A stretch of DNA of 11,779 nucleotides from Gallispira sp964526435 (GTDB lineage: Bacteria > Bacillota > Clostridia > Lachnospirales > CAG-274). Each line of letters starts with the position of its first letter. The stretch's first letter is position 1. This document shows, in pieces, positions 1 to 5,156 of this stretch. The notes beneath the pieces were generated by a model. The model had not been told where the DNA came from. It saw only the letters and a list, made by a program, of their open reading frames with translations, and did no database searches. The position numbers and the translations under genes are program-made. The stretch covers positions 1 to 11,779 of the forward strand of contig CAZGIC010000075.1 of NCBI GenBank assembly GCA_964526435.1, written 5' to 3'.

Positions 1-3
1 AAA

Positions 4-26
4 AACATTAAAAAGGTATACCTTTT
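4..26. repeat. Palindromic repeat, left copy
   Basis: These 23 bases are identical to 122-144. The core at 11-26 is a perfect 16-bp palindrome centred on GGTATACC. The outer bases on the right (GGGA from 27) break the longer symmetry seen in the second copy. The repeat lies upstream of the -35 box of the promoter at 65-93, so it could be an operator half of a two-site control region. It could equally be the end of something left of the window. Confidence 0.6.
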
Positions 27-64
27 GGGAGTGGATTTTTATTGAAAATTTACCTTATTTTTTG

Positions 65-93
65 TTGACATTTGCACAAAAAACAGGTACAAT
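65..93 (+). promoter_or_regulatory. Strong sigma-A promoter without an obvious gene
   Basis: TTGACA (65-70) and TACAAT (88-93) are separated by exactly 17 bases, matching 11 of 12 consensus positions. Transcription would start near 100. No open reading frame with a ribosome binding site follows before the rplS promoter. The product is therefore either a short untranslated RNA ending at one of the next hairpins, or a longer 5' end of the rplS transcript. Palindromes on both sides (4-26 and 122-151) suggest the promoter is regulated; that is inference. Confidence 0.6.
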
Positions 94-121
94 TAACAAT
101 GTAACTTTATATCATTTTACT

Positions 122-151
122 AACATTAAAAAGGTATACCTTTTTAATGTT
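122..151. repeat. Perfect 30-bp palindrome, right copy
   Basis: Positions 122-136 are the exact reverse complement of 137-151, with AGGTATACCT at the centre. The first 23 bases repeat 4-26. The palindrome lies about 20-50 bases after the predicted start of the promoter at 65-93 and runs into a T-run (to 155). It could be a DNA operator for a dimeric repressor or an AT-rich transcription terminator; the sequence alone does not decide. A perfectly symmetric arrangement without a loop favours a protein-binding site. Confidence 0.6.
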
Positions 152-222
152 TTTTGTTCATATTGTTAAAATAATAATAGTATATTTGTGTTTTTTAAGT
201 ATTTAATATAGTTTAATTTTTC

Positions 223-251
223 AAAAACAACAATTTTAACTGTTGTTTTTT
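223..251 (+). terminator. AT-rich hairpin with T-run upstream of rplS
   Basis: A 10-bp stem (223-232 with 241-250) closes an 8-base loop and its 3' arm ends in a run of T. The stem has few G-C pairs, so it would be a weak intrinsic terminator. It sits just before the rplS promoter and could insulate rplS from transcription starting near 100. Because the 5' arm is A-rich it could also work on the other strand. Confidence 0.4.
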
Positions 252-272
252 GGGAAAAAGATAAAAAAATGC

Positions 273-301
273 TTGCAATTGATATGATGGTATGATATAA
301 T
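273..301 (+). promoter_or_regulatory. rplS promoter, extended -10 type
   Basis: TTGCAA (273-278) and a perfect TATAAT (296-301) are spaced by 17 bases, with a TG one base before the -10 hexamer (293-294). Transcription would start near 308, leaving a leader of about 93 bases before the rplS start codon. This is a near-ideal housekeeping promoter, as expected for a ribosomal protein gene. Confidence 0.75.
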
Positions 302-307
302 TTTGAA

Positions 308-400
308 TTGTAGTGAAAACGAATGGTCCGCTGATGCTTCCACTTAGTTGGATCAAATTGGGCATTAAGAACATTTATGATGAAAGGGAGGCAAAGCCTT
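308..400 (+). promoter_or_regulatory. Probable rplS (L19) mRNA leader
   Basis: This roughly 93-base untranslated leader lies directly before rplS. It contains GGTCCGCTG (325-333), a small TCCA/TGGA hairpin (339-352), and a potential AAGG/CCTT pairing (384-387 with 397-400) that would enclose the Shine-Dalgarno GGGAGG (386-391). Firmicutes carry a known structured leader upstream of rplS (the L19 leader family), thought to be autoregulatory. Position and layout fit it, but I identify it by context and partial resemblance, not by a covariance model. Confidence 0.5.
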
Positions 401-763
401 ATGAATTGTGAAATTATCAGAGAAATTGAAAGCAGTCAGTTAAAGAGTGATATTCCTGAATTTAAGGTTGGCGATACTGTAAGAGTATATGCTAAGATCG
501 TTGAGGGTTCTAAGGAAAGAATCCAGATGTTTGAGGGTATCGTTCTTAAAAGACAGGGCGGCAGCTCAAGAGAAACATTTACTGTAAGAAGAGTATCTTA
601 TGGTGTAGGTGTTGAAAAAACTTGGCCATTACATTCACCAAGAATCGACCGTATTGAGGTTGTAAGATATGGTATTGTAAGAAGAGCTAAGCTTAACTAC
701 CTTAGAGACAGAGTTGGTAAGGCTGCTAAGGTTAAGGAAGACATTACAAGAAGATCAAAATAA
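401..763 (+). CDS. rplS: 50S ribosomal protein L19
   Basis: This encodes a 120-residue L19, the usual family length, a 50S protein at the 30S-50S interface. The N-terminus beginning MNCEIIREIE, the central FEGIVLKRQGG segment and the C-terminal RRAKLNYLR segment are all typical of L19. The start is set at 401 and not at the in-frame ATG at 377: GGGAGG (386-391) lies 9 bases before 401, and the eight extra residues from 377 have no counterpart in the family. The gene has its own strong promoter and leader, and is followed by a structured 3' region and terminator, so it may be transcribed alone. In many relatives rplS follows trmD and precedes lepB or rbgA; here only rbgA is visible downstream. 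Identity is very secure. Confidence 0.97.
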   Translation: MNCEIIREIESSQLKSDIPEFKVGDTVRVYAKIVEGSKERIQMFEGIVLKRQGGSSRETFTVRRVSYGVGVEKTWPLHSPRIDRIEVVRYGIVRRAKLNYLRDRVGKAAKVKEDITRRSK

Positions 764-767
764 GTTA

Positions 768-843
768 CAAGAAATGTACAATCGGCCTATAGCTGAAAGC
801 TGTATTATGGACGTCGGAAGTATTTCGGTGTATACATTTCTTG
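768..843 (+). ncRNA. Predicted three-way-junction RNA structure after rplS
   Basis: Three stems nest cleanly. An outer perfect 11-bp stem pairs 768-778 with 833-843. Inside it are a 7-bp hairpin (788-794 with 798-804, loop GAA) and a 9-bp hairpin (811-819 with 823-831, loop GTA). The inner stems include four G-U pairs that would not pair on the opposite strand, which points to a plus-strand RNA. It begins four bases after the rplS stop codon, so it would be part of the rplS 3' untranslated region. I do not recognise it as a named RNA family. Function is unknown; mRNA stabilisation, a processing site or a protein-binding element are all possible. Confidence 0.45.
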
Positions 844-872
844 CAGTAAGCTAAGGAAGAAATTACCAACCT

Positions 873-909
873 GTGATGTCTGCTGTTTTACGGCAGACAT
901 CACGATTTT
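873..909 (+). terminator. Probable rplS transcription terminator
   Basis: A perfect 11-bp stem (873-883 with 893-903) with a 9-base loop is followed by GATTTT (904-909). The stem is G-C rich for this genome. The T-run is short, so termination may be incomplete. It closes the rplS transcription unit after the three-way-junction structure. Confidence 0.65.
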
Positions 910-911
910 CT

Positions 912-1121
912 GAAACCGATGTTTGTGACAGCGGTAGCGGGAAGCAATAGGGTCGGTGGAATTGAATTAATCAGGTAACTTTGTTTTCAAAGCCGGTCCC
1001 CTTTATATCAGGGACTGAACAGCTTGAAAATTTTAGTATGTGACGCTTTTTTGGGTTTTACAGTTATGTTTAATTCAAATTAAGCGTTATTTTTTTATTT
1101 AGCAACGTCCTTTTTTCGTGT
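912..1121 (+). other. Non-coding stretch between rplS and rbgA with several small hairpins
   Basis: Together with 764-911 this makes a gene-free interval of about 370 bases. I see no credible coding sequence. Short stems can be drawn: ACCGA/TCGGT (915-919 with 953-957), CTTTG/CAAAG with a TTTT loop (979-983 with 988-992), GTCCC/GGGAC (996-1000 with 1011-1015), and ACGCTT/AAGCGT (1043-1048 with 1082-1087) followed by a seven-T run (1090-1096). The last resembles a weak terminator or attenuator just upstream of rbgA. I found no convincing promoter for rbgA here. It could be an rbgA leader, a small RNA gene or decayed sequence. Confidence 0.4.
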
Positions 1122-1133
1122 ATGGAGGTAATT

Positions 1134-2003
1134 ATGAATATACAGTGGTACCCCGGTCATATGACAAAGACCAGAAGAATGATGGAAGAAAATATTTCTC
1201 TTGTGGATATTGTTATTGAGCTTTTAGATGCAAGACTGCCCTTAAGCAGTAAAAATCCTGAAATTGACAAGCTTGCCGCAAACAAAAAGAGAATAGTTAT
1301 ACTTAACAAGGCTGACCTTGCCGATGAGAAAAAAACAAAGGAATGGTCTGAATACTTCAGGTCAAAGGGATTTGTGGTGATTGAAGCAAATTCTGCAACA
1401 GGAAAGGGAATTAAGGAAATTACGCCTGCCGCTAAAGAGCTTATGGCTGAAAAGGTTGAAAGACTTAGAAAGAGAGGAAGGCTTTTTGTGCCTACAAGGG
1501 CTATGATAGTAGGTATACCTAATGTTGGAAAGTCTACTCTTATTAATAAATTTGTTGGCAGAAATATGGCTAAGACAGGAGATAAGGCAGGAGTTACAAG
1601 GGCTAAGCAGTGGGTTAAAATTAAAAAAGACTTTGAGCTTTTGGATACGCCGGGAATATTGTGGCCTAAGTTTGAGGATCAGGAGGTAGGTCTTAAACTT
1701 GCCTTTACGGGAGCTATTAATGACGATATTATGGACAGCACTGTTTTGGTAACTCATCTTATTGAATATCTGGATAAATTATATCCTGAGGCTGTGAAAA
1801 AAAGATACGGTATAGAATATGATGAAAATACGCCTGTTCATGAAATATTTGAAATGATAGCAAGAAAAAGAGGTTTTATAAAAAAGGGTAATGAAGTTGA
1901 TTACAAGAGAACTGCCGATATTGTTATAGATGAGTTCAGAGGCGGACTTCTCGGAAAGATGACCCTTGAAAGTGTTTCTGATATGGAAAAAATTTCAAAT
2001 TGA
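1134..2003 (+). CDS. rbgA: Ribosome biogenesis GTPase RbgA (YlqF)
   Basis: This encodes 289 residues, close to the 282 of Bacillus subtilis RbgA, a cytoplasmic GTPase needed for late 50S assembly. It shows the circularly permuted GTPase order: NKAD (58-61, G4), SATGKG (87-92, G5), GIPNVGKS (127-134, G1 P-loop), GVT (153-155, G2) and DTPG (171-174, G3), then the C-terminal RNA-binding helical region. The opening NIQWYPGHM is the family hallmark. The start is 1134: GGAGG (1124-1128) lies 5 bases upstream, whereas the in-frame ATG at 1122 overlaps that site and would add four unconserved residues. Placement beside rplS matches many Firmicutes, though the lepB signal peptidase often found between them is absent. 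No clear promoter is visible, so read-through from rplS is possible. Confidence 0.95.
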   Translation: MNIQWYPGHMTKTRRMMEENISLVDIVIELLDARLPLSSKNPEIDKLAANKKRIVILNKADLADEKKTKEWSEYFRSKGFVVIEANSATGKGIKEITPAAKELMAEKVERLRKRGRLFVPTRAMIVGIPNVGKSTLINKFVGRNMAKTGDKAGVTRAKQWVKIKKDFELLDTPGILWPKFEDQEVGLKLAFTGAINDDIMDSTVLVTHLIEYLDKLYPEAVKKRYGIEYDENTPVHEIFEMIARKRGFIKKGNEVDYKRTADIVIDEFRGGLLGKMTLESVSDMEKISN

Positions 2004-2021
2004 AATTTGCAGTTTGTGAAA

Positions 2022-2050
2022 GTATAAAAGTTTGTGATCGGTTTATACTA
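2022..2050 (+). promoter_or_regulatory. Candidate sporulation (sigma-G-like) promoter
   Basis: GTATAA (2022-2027) and TATACTA (2044-2050) are separated by 16 bases. This resembles forespore sigma-G promoters (about GNATR then CATNNTA), with one mismatch in the -10 element. It precedes a gene resembling a small acid-soluble spore protein, which would be expressed in the forespore. No better sigma-A promoter is seen here. The motif is short, so the call depends on context. Confidence 0.35.
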
Positions 2051-2097
2051 TGATTGTAAGGCGAATACGTCTTTAAAATTTTAGGAGGTCACAAATT

Positions 2098-2274
2098 ATG
2101 AACAATAACATGAACAACAAAAGTGAGAGAAACTCAAATAATAATCAGGCAAACAACAAGAGCAGCAGAGTAGAGTTTGCTAATGAAATCAGCCAGGAAA
2201 TGAATAAGAAGAGTAATAACTCTAGCAGAAGTTCAAACAAAAACTGCAATAATAATCAGAGTTCCAGAAGCTGA
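2098..2274 (+). CDS. Small Asn/Ser-rich protein, likely gamma-type small acid-soluble spore protein
   Basis: A 58-residue reading frame with an excellent AGGAGG (2083-2088) 9 bases before ATG. The product is very rich in Asn, Ser, Lys and Arg, hydrophilic and without hydrophobic segments. The middle carries VEFANEISQEMNKK (residues 24-37). This resembles the EFA-x-E segment of gamma-type spore proteins, where the germination protease cuts before reuse of the protein as an amino-acid store. A single Cys sits near residue 50. It stands alone, with a possible sigma-G promoter before it and a strong terminator after. Composition, the EFA-x-E motif and the promoter support the call; without a database comparison another low-complexity sporulation or stress protein is possible. 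That it is a real gene is much surer than its function. Confidence 0.6.
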   Translation: MNNNMNNKSERNSNNNQANNKSSRVEFANEISQEMNKKSNNSSRSSNKNCNNNQSSRS

Positions 2275-2303
2275 TAAATAAATCAGCAGAGTTTAGTTAA
2301 GAA

Positions 2304-2338
2304 ATGGAGTTGTTTCACCAAGTGTGAAACAACTCCAT
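2304..2338 (+). terminator. Terminator-type hairpin, first copy, at edge of assembly gap
   Basis: A perfect 15-bp stem (2304-2318 with 2324-2338) with a 5-base loop CAAGT, located 30 bases after the small spore-protein-like gene. The sequence stops exactly at the end of the 3' arm, where the N run begins, so the T-run is not visible. It is base-for-base the same hairpin as at 2439-2472 and may be the same locus counted twice. Confidence 0.7.
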
Positions 2339-2438
2339 NNNNNNNNNNNNNNNNNNNNNNNNNNNNNNNNNNNNNNNNNNNNNNNNNNNNNNNNNNNNNN
2401 NNNNNNNNNNNNNNNNNNNNNNNNNNNNNNNNNNNNNN
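2339..2438. other. Assembly gap (100 N)
   Basis: Exactly 100 undetermined bases, the customary placeholder for a scaffold gap of unknown size. The same 34-base sequence lies on both sides, so the true gap may be zero or the two contigs may overlap. Confidence 0.95.
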
Positions 2439-2478
2439 TGGAGTTGTTTCACCAAGTGTGAAACAACTCCATTTTTTT
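2439..2478. terminator. Strong intrinsic terminator between convergent genes, second copy
   Basis: A 14-bp or longer stem (2439-2452 with 2458-2471) with loop CAAGT is followed directly by seven T (2472-2478). The plus-strand T-run makes it a textbook terminator for the spore-protein-like gene. It also lies downstream of the minus-strand Cys-rich gene ending at 2510 and may serve both directions. Confidence 0.85.
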
Positions 2479-2509
2479 ATTTAAGTTTAATGAAAATAAG
2501 CAAATAATT

Positions 2510-2674
2510 CTAAATTTCATCCTCAGGATATTCAAGGGCATCAAAATAGTGTTTATGACAGTTTTTACTTGAAAAATAGGCACAATGACTGCACTTTGGT
2601 TCTTCCTTGAACATATAGGGGATTTCGGGGAGGGGTTTGAAGTGAGGGCATGTTTTTCTTTTATATACTTTCAT
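2510..2674 (-). CDS. Small Cys/His-rich protein of unknown function
   Basis: A 54-residue minus-strand reading frame from ATG (2674-2672) to TAG (2512-2510). A strong AAAGGAG sits 8 bases before the start (plus-strand 2683-2689). The protein has four cysteines (9, 28, 31, 39) and five histidines (11, 30, 40, 42 and nearby aromatic context), including CSHC (28-31) and an NCHKHYF segment (38-44), and an acidic C-terminus. The CxxC plus further Cys/His suggests a small metal-binding (zinc ribbon-like) protein, which is inference. I do not recognise the family. It is convergent with the spore-protein-like gene and shares with it the 13 bases CACAAATTATGAA around the start codon. A weak promoter candidate lies upstream. 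The ribosome site, plausible composition and placement make it likely real despite its size. Confidence 0.6.
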   Translation of the reverse strand: MKVYKRKTCPHFKPLPEIPYMFKEEPKCSHCAYFSSKNCHKHYFDALEYPEDEI

Positions 2675-2703
2675 AATTTGTGCTCCTTTGCAGATACTGT
2701 TTT

Positions 2704-2732
2704 TTTGTATTCAGTAATATTTTAAGCTTCAA
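2704..2732 (-). promoter_or_regulatory. Weak promoter candidate for the Cys-rich gene
   Basis: Read on the minus strand, TTGAAG (2732-2727) and TACAAA (2709-2704) are spaced by 17 bases and lie 30 bases before the start codon. The -10 hexamer matches only four of six consensus positions, so this is tentative. Confidence 0.3.
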
Positions 2733-2828
2733 TATAAAAAATATGCAGGGATATTGTGATTTGTTTCAAAATTAAGACTGTGGAATTTTGAAAGAGGAGA
2801 ACAGATTTACATTTTAAGTTTGTAAAAT

Positions 2829-2848
2829 AAAAAGTTAGGTACCTTGAC
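2829..2848 (+). promoter_or_regulatory. Operator-like arm overlapping the marR -35 box
   Basis: This 20-base arm matches the reverse complement of 2884-2903 at 17 positions, 12 of them consecutive (2829-2840 against 2892-2903). It contains its own small palindrome AGGTACCT (2837-2844) and covers most of the -35 box (2844-2849). MarR-family dimers typically bind such palindromes and block their own promoter, so autoregulation is the likely role. Confidence 0.6.
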
Positions 2849-2872
2849 AAAATATATTGACGATGATATAAT
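2844..2872 (+). promoter_or_regulatory. Consensus promoter of the marR-ABC operon
   Basis: A perfect TTGACA (2844-2849) and a perfect TATAAT (2867-2872) are spaced by 17 bases, with an extended TG at 2864-2865. Transcription should begin near 2879. So strong a promoter, with operator arms on both sides, fits a tightly repressed efflux operon. Confidence 0.85.
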
Positions 2873-2883
2873 TAAAATATAAT

Positions 2884-2903
2884 ATCTAGGCACCTAACTT
2901 TTT
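2884..2903 (+). promoter_or_regulatory. Operator-like arm downstream of the marR start site
   Basis: The inverted counterpart of 2829-2848, containing the imperfect palindrome TAGGCACCTA (2887-2896). It lies just after the predicted transcription start, so a bound repressor would obstruct clearance while the other arm blocks the -35 box. Confidence 0.55.
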
Positions 2904-2926
2904 AATTGTAACAGGGAGGACAGGAA

Positions 2927-3358
2927 ATGGAAAACAGAGAGCTTTTGATGATTTTGGAAAAATGCGGTCATTTTCTCTATCACAGAAGAGGCGGAAAGAG
3001 GGGGCAGTTAAAAGTTCTTAATATTATAAATGAAAGGGGAAGCATAACACAGAAAGAACTTCTTGAAGCCCTTACCCTTAAATCAGGCTCAGTAAGTGAA
3101 GTTGTGAAGAAACTTGAAAATCAGGGATATATAATTAAGACAAGGAGCAGTGCAGACAGAAGAATGATAAATATTACTCTTACTGATGACGGAAGGGCTT
3201 TTCTTGAAAGTCAGCTTGAAATAAACAGTGAACAGGAAAAAGTGCTTTTTACTTCATTAAGTCGGGAAGAACAGGAAGAACTTGTAATTCTGCTTAATAA
3301 GCTTTTTGAGGACTGGAAGAGTAAGTTTGACAGTTCCCTTTTTCATCACAAGGTATAA
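2927..3358 (+). CDS. MarR-family transcriptional regulator
   Basis: This encodes 143 residues, the usual MarR size. It is predicted to be a dimeric winged-helix DNA-binding protein that releases its operators on binding a small ligand or, in some subfamilies, on oxidation. The winged helix spans roughly residues 26-98: a helix from GQLKVLNII, a recognition helix around SGSVSEVVKKLENQGYI (53-69), then the wing with SSADRRMINITLTDDG, close to the MarR D-x-R wing consensus. GGGAGGA (2914-2920) lies 6 bases before ATG. The gene is first in an operon with two ABC exporter genes, 55 bases from the next start, under a promoter bracketed by inverted operator-like arms. It is therefore the probable local repressor of the pump. 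The inducer cannot be read from the sequence, and no conserved redox Cys pair is apparent. Confidence 0.9.
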   Translation: MENRELLMILEKCGHFLYHRRGGKRGQLKVLNIINERGSITQKELLEALTLKSGSVSEVVKKLENQGYIIKTRSSADRRMINITLTDDGRAFLESQLEINSEQEKVLFTSLSREEQEELVILLNKLFEDWKSKFDSSLFHHKV

Positions 3359-3413
3359 AGTGTTGTTAATATGAGGTTTTGTCAGTTAATTTATATAGCA
3401 GGGAGGTTAAAAT

Positions 3414-5156
3414 GTGTTTAAGTTTTTAAAGAAATACTGGGTTTTTGGTTTGCTTGCGTCGCTGTTTATGTGCGGTGAGGTAGCAATGGATCTGATACAG
3501 CCTGAAATGATGAGAACAATTGTTGATGAGGGTGTACTGGGGCTGTCAAATAATAATGTGGGGGATTTAAATCTTATTATTACAACGGGACTTAAAATGC
3601 TGGGTGTTGTAATAATTGGAGGAATTACGGGAGTGCTTTCAGGTGTTTTTGCCAATATGTTTAGTCAGAACTGGGGAAATGAAATAAGGAAAGCCTGTTT
3701 TAAAAGGGTAATGGAGTTTTCTTTTGAACAGACAGACAGATTTTCAACGGGTTCTCTTGTGACAAGAATAACAAACGATGTTACACAGGTGCAAAATCTG
3801 GCAACCCAGGCAGTAAGGGGATTTGTAAGAACTTCTCTTTTGTTTTTCGGGGGTATATTCTGTGTTGCATCTCTTGATTTGAAATTTGCTGTGGTTCTTG
3901 CCTGTTCTCTTCCTTTTGTTATAATAGGTGTTTTATATTTTATAGTAAAGGCAATGCCTTATTTTGATACTTTACAGAGAAAACTGGATAAAGTAAACAG
4001 TGTTGTGCAGGAAAATGTGTCAGGTGCAAGAGTTGTAAAAGCCTATGTAAAAGAGGAATATGAAGAGAAAAGATTTGGTAAGGCAAACAATGAGCTTGTG
4101 GAAACACAGCTGAGAGTGCTTAAAATGTTTGCATATATGACACCTCTTGCCAATATTGTGCTCAATGTTGTAATGATCGTTATAATTAAGGCGGGGGCAA
4201 TTGATGTTGAAAATGGCATTACTACTCCGGGAAGTATTATGGCTGCAATTACATATTTATCACAGATACTTCATTCTGTTATGTCACTGGCAATGATTTT
4301 CCAGACTGTTTCAAGAGGAAAGGCATCGGCCGACAGATTAAATGAAATACTTGATACGGAGCCTGTAATTAAAGACGGAAATTTTGAAGGGGAGGCAAAT
4401 GTTAAGGGTAAAATTGAATTTAGAAATGTTTCTTTTGCATATCCTCAGGGGAATGGGGAGCTTGTGCTTGATAATATAAGTATTACCATAAATCCCGGTG
4501 AAACATTGGGAATACTGGGAGCAACAGGCTGCGGCAAGTCAAGTCTGGTAAACTTAATTCCGAGATTTTATGATGTTACTGAGGGAGAAGTTCTTGTTGA
4601 CAATGTAAATGTAAAAGACTACAGACTTGATGAGTTAAGAGATAAAATTTCTTTTGCATTACAAAAAAGCGAACTTTTTAACTCAACTATAAAGGAAAAC
4701 ATAATATGGGGAAAAGCAGATGCAGGTGATGATGAAATTAAAAAAGCAAGTGACAATGCTCAGGCAAGTGAATTTATAGAGGCTAAATCTGAAGGCTTTG
4801 ATACAATGGTGGCAGAAAAGGGTATGAGCCTTTCAGGGGGACAAAAACAAAGGATTGCTATAAGCAGGGCACTTCTTAAAAATGCTGAAATACTTATATT
4901 TGACGATACTACAAGTGCTCTTGACCTGAAAACAGAGGCTAAGCTTTATAAGGCTTTAAAAAAGGATTACGGCAGTATGACAAAAATAATTATTGCTCAG
5001 AGAATAGCTTCTGTTAAGGGGGCGGACAGAATTGCAATTATGGATAACGGCAAAATTGCAGCCTGTGATACTCATGAAAGACTGCTTGAAACAAATGAAA
5101 TATATCAGGATATATATAATTCACAGCTTAAGGGCGGAGGTGGAATAAATGAGTAA
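3414..5156 (+). CDS. ABC exporter half-transporter with degenerate catalytic residues (TM287/BmrC/LmrC-like)
   Basis: A 580-residue half-transporter: six-helix membrane domain (about 1-310) then an ATPase domain. Visible motifs are Walker A GATGCGKS (369-376), Q-loop Gln417, signature LSGGQ (473-477) and Walker B ILIFDD (493-498). Two substitutions stand out: the catalytic Glu after Walker B is Asp498, and the switch His is Gln529. Both are typical of the degenerate half of heterodimeric exporters. The signature is intact, so it would complete the partner's active site. The start is GTG at 3414, 7 bases after GGGAGG (3401-3406). A stop codon at 3408-3410 excludes an upstream start, and the overlapping ATG at 3412 is out of frame. 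It overlaps the next gene by 8 bases. Likely a multidrug or lipid-like substrate exporter; the actual substrate is unknown. Confidence 0.93.
   Translation: MFKFLKKYWVFGLLASLFMCGEVAMDLIQPEMMRTIVDEGVLGLSNNNVGDLNLIITTGLKMLGVVIIGGITGVLSGVFANMFSQNWGNEIRKACFKRVMEFSFEQTDRFSTGSLVTRITNDVTQVQNLATQAVRGFVRTSLLFFGGIFCVASLDLKFAVVLACSLPFVIIGVLYFIVKAMPYFDTLQRKLDKVNSVVQENVSGARVVKAYVKEEYEEKRFGKANNELVETQLRVLKMFAYMTPLANIVLNVVMIVIIKAGAIDVENGITTPGSIMAAITYLSQILHSVMSLAMIFQTVSRGKASADRLNEILDTEPVIKDGNFEGEANVKGKIEFRNVSFAYPQGNGELVLDNISITINPGETLGILGATGCGKSSLVNLIPRFYDVTEGEVLVDNVNVKDYRLDELRDKISFALQKSELFNSTIKENIIWGKADAGDDEIKKASDNAQASEFIEAKSEGFDTMVAEKGMSLSGGQKQRIAISRALLKNAEILIFDDTTSALDLKTEAKLYKALKKDYGSMTKIIIAQRIASVKGADRIAIMDNGKIAACDTHERLLETNEIYQDIYNSQLKGGGGINE

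Noticed and set aside
377..400. Longer N-terminus for L19 from the ATG at 377
   Set aside because: The extra eight residues have no family counterpart, and the Shine-Dalgarno at 386-391 lies inside them, pointing to the start at 401.
912..1121. A degraded lepB (signal peptidase I), often found between rplS and rbgA
   Set aside because: No frame shows a signal-peptidase motif or a membrane anchor, and the interval is too short for anything but a remnant.
1362..1757. 131-codon minus-strand open frame inside rbgA
   Set aside because: It is fully antisense to a well-conserved GTPase gene, lacks its own ribosome site and has no recognisable domain.
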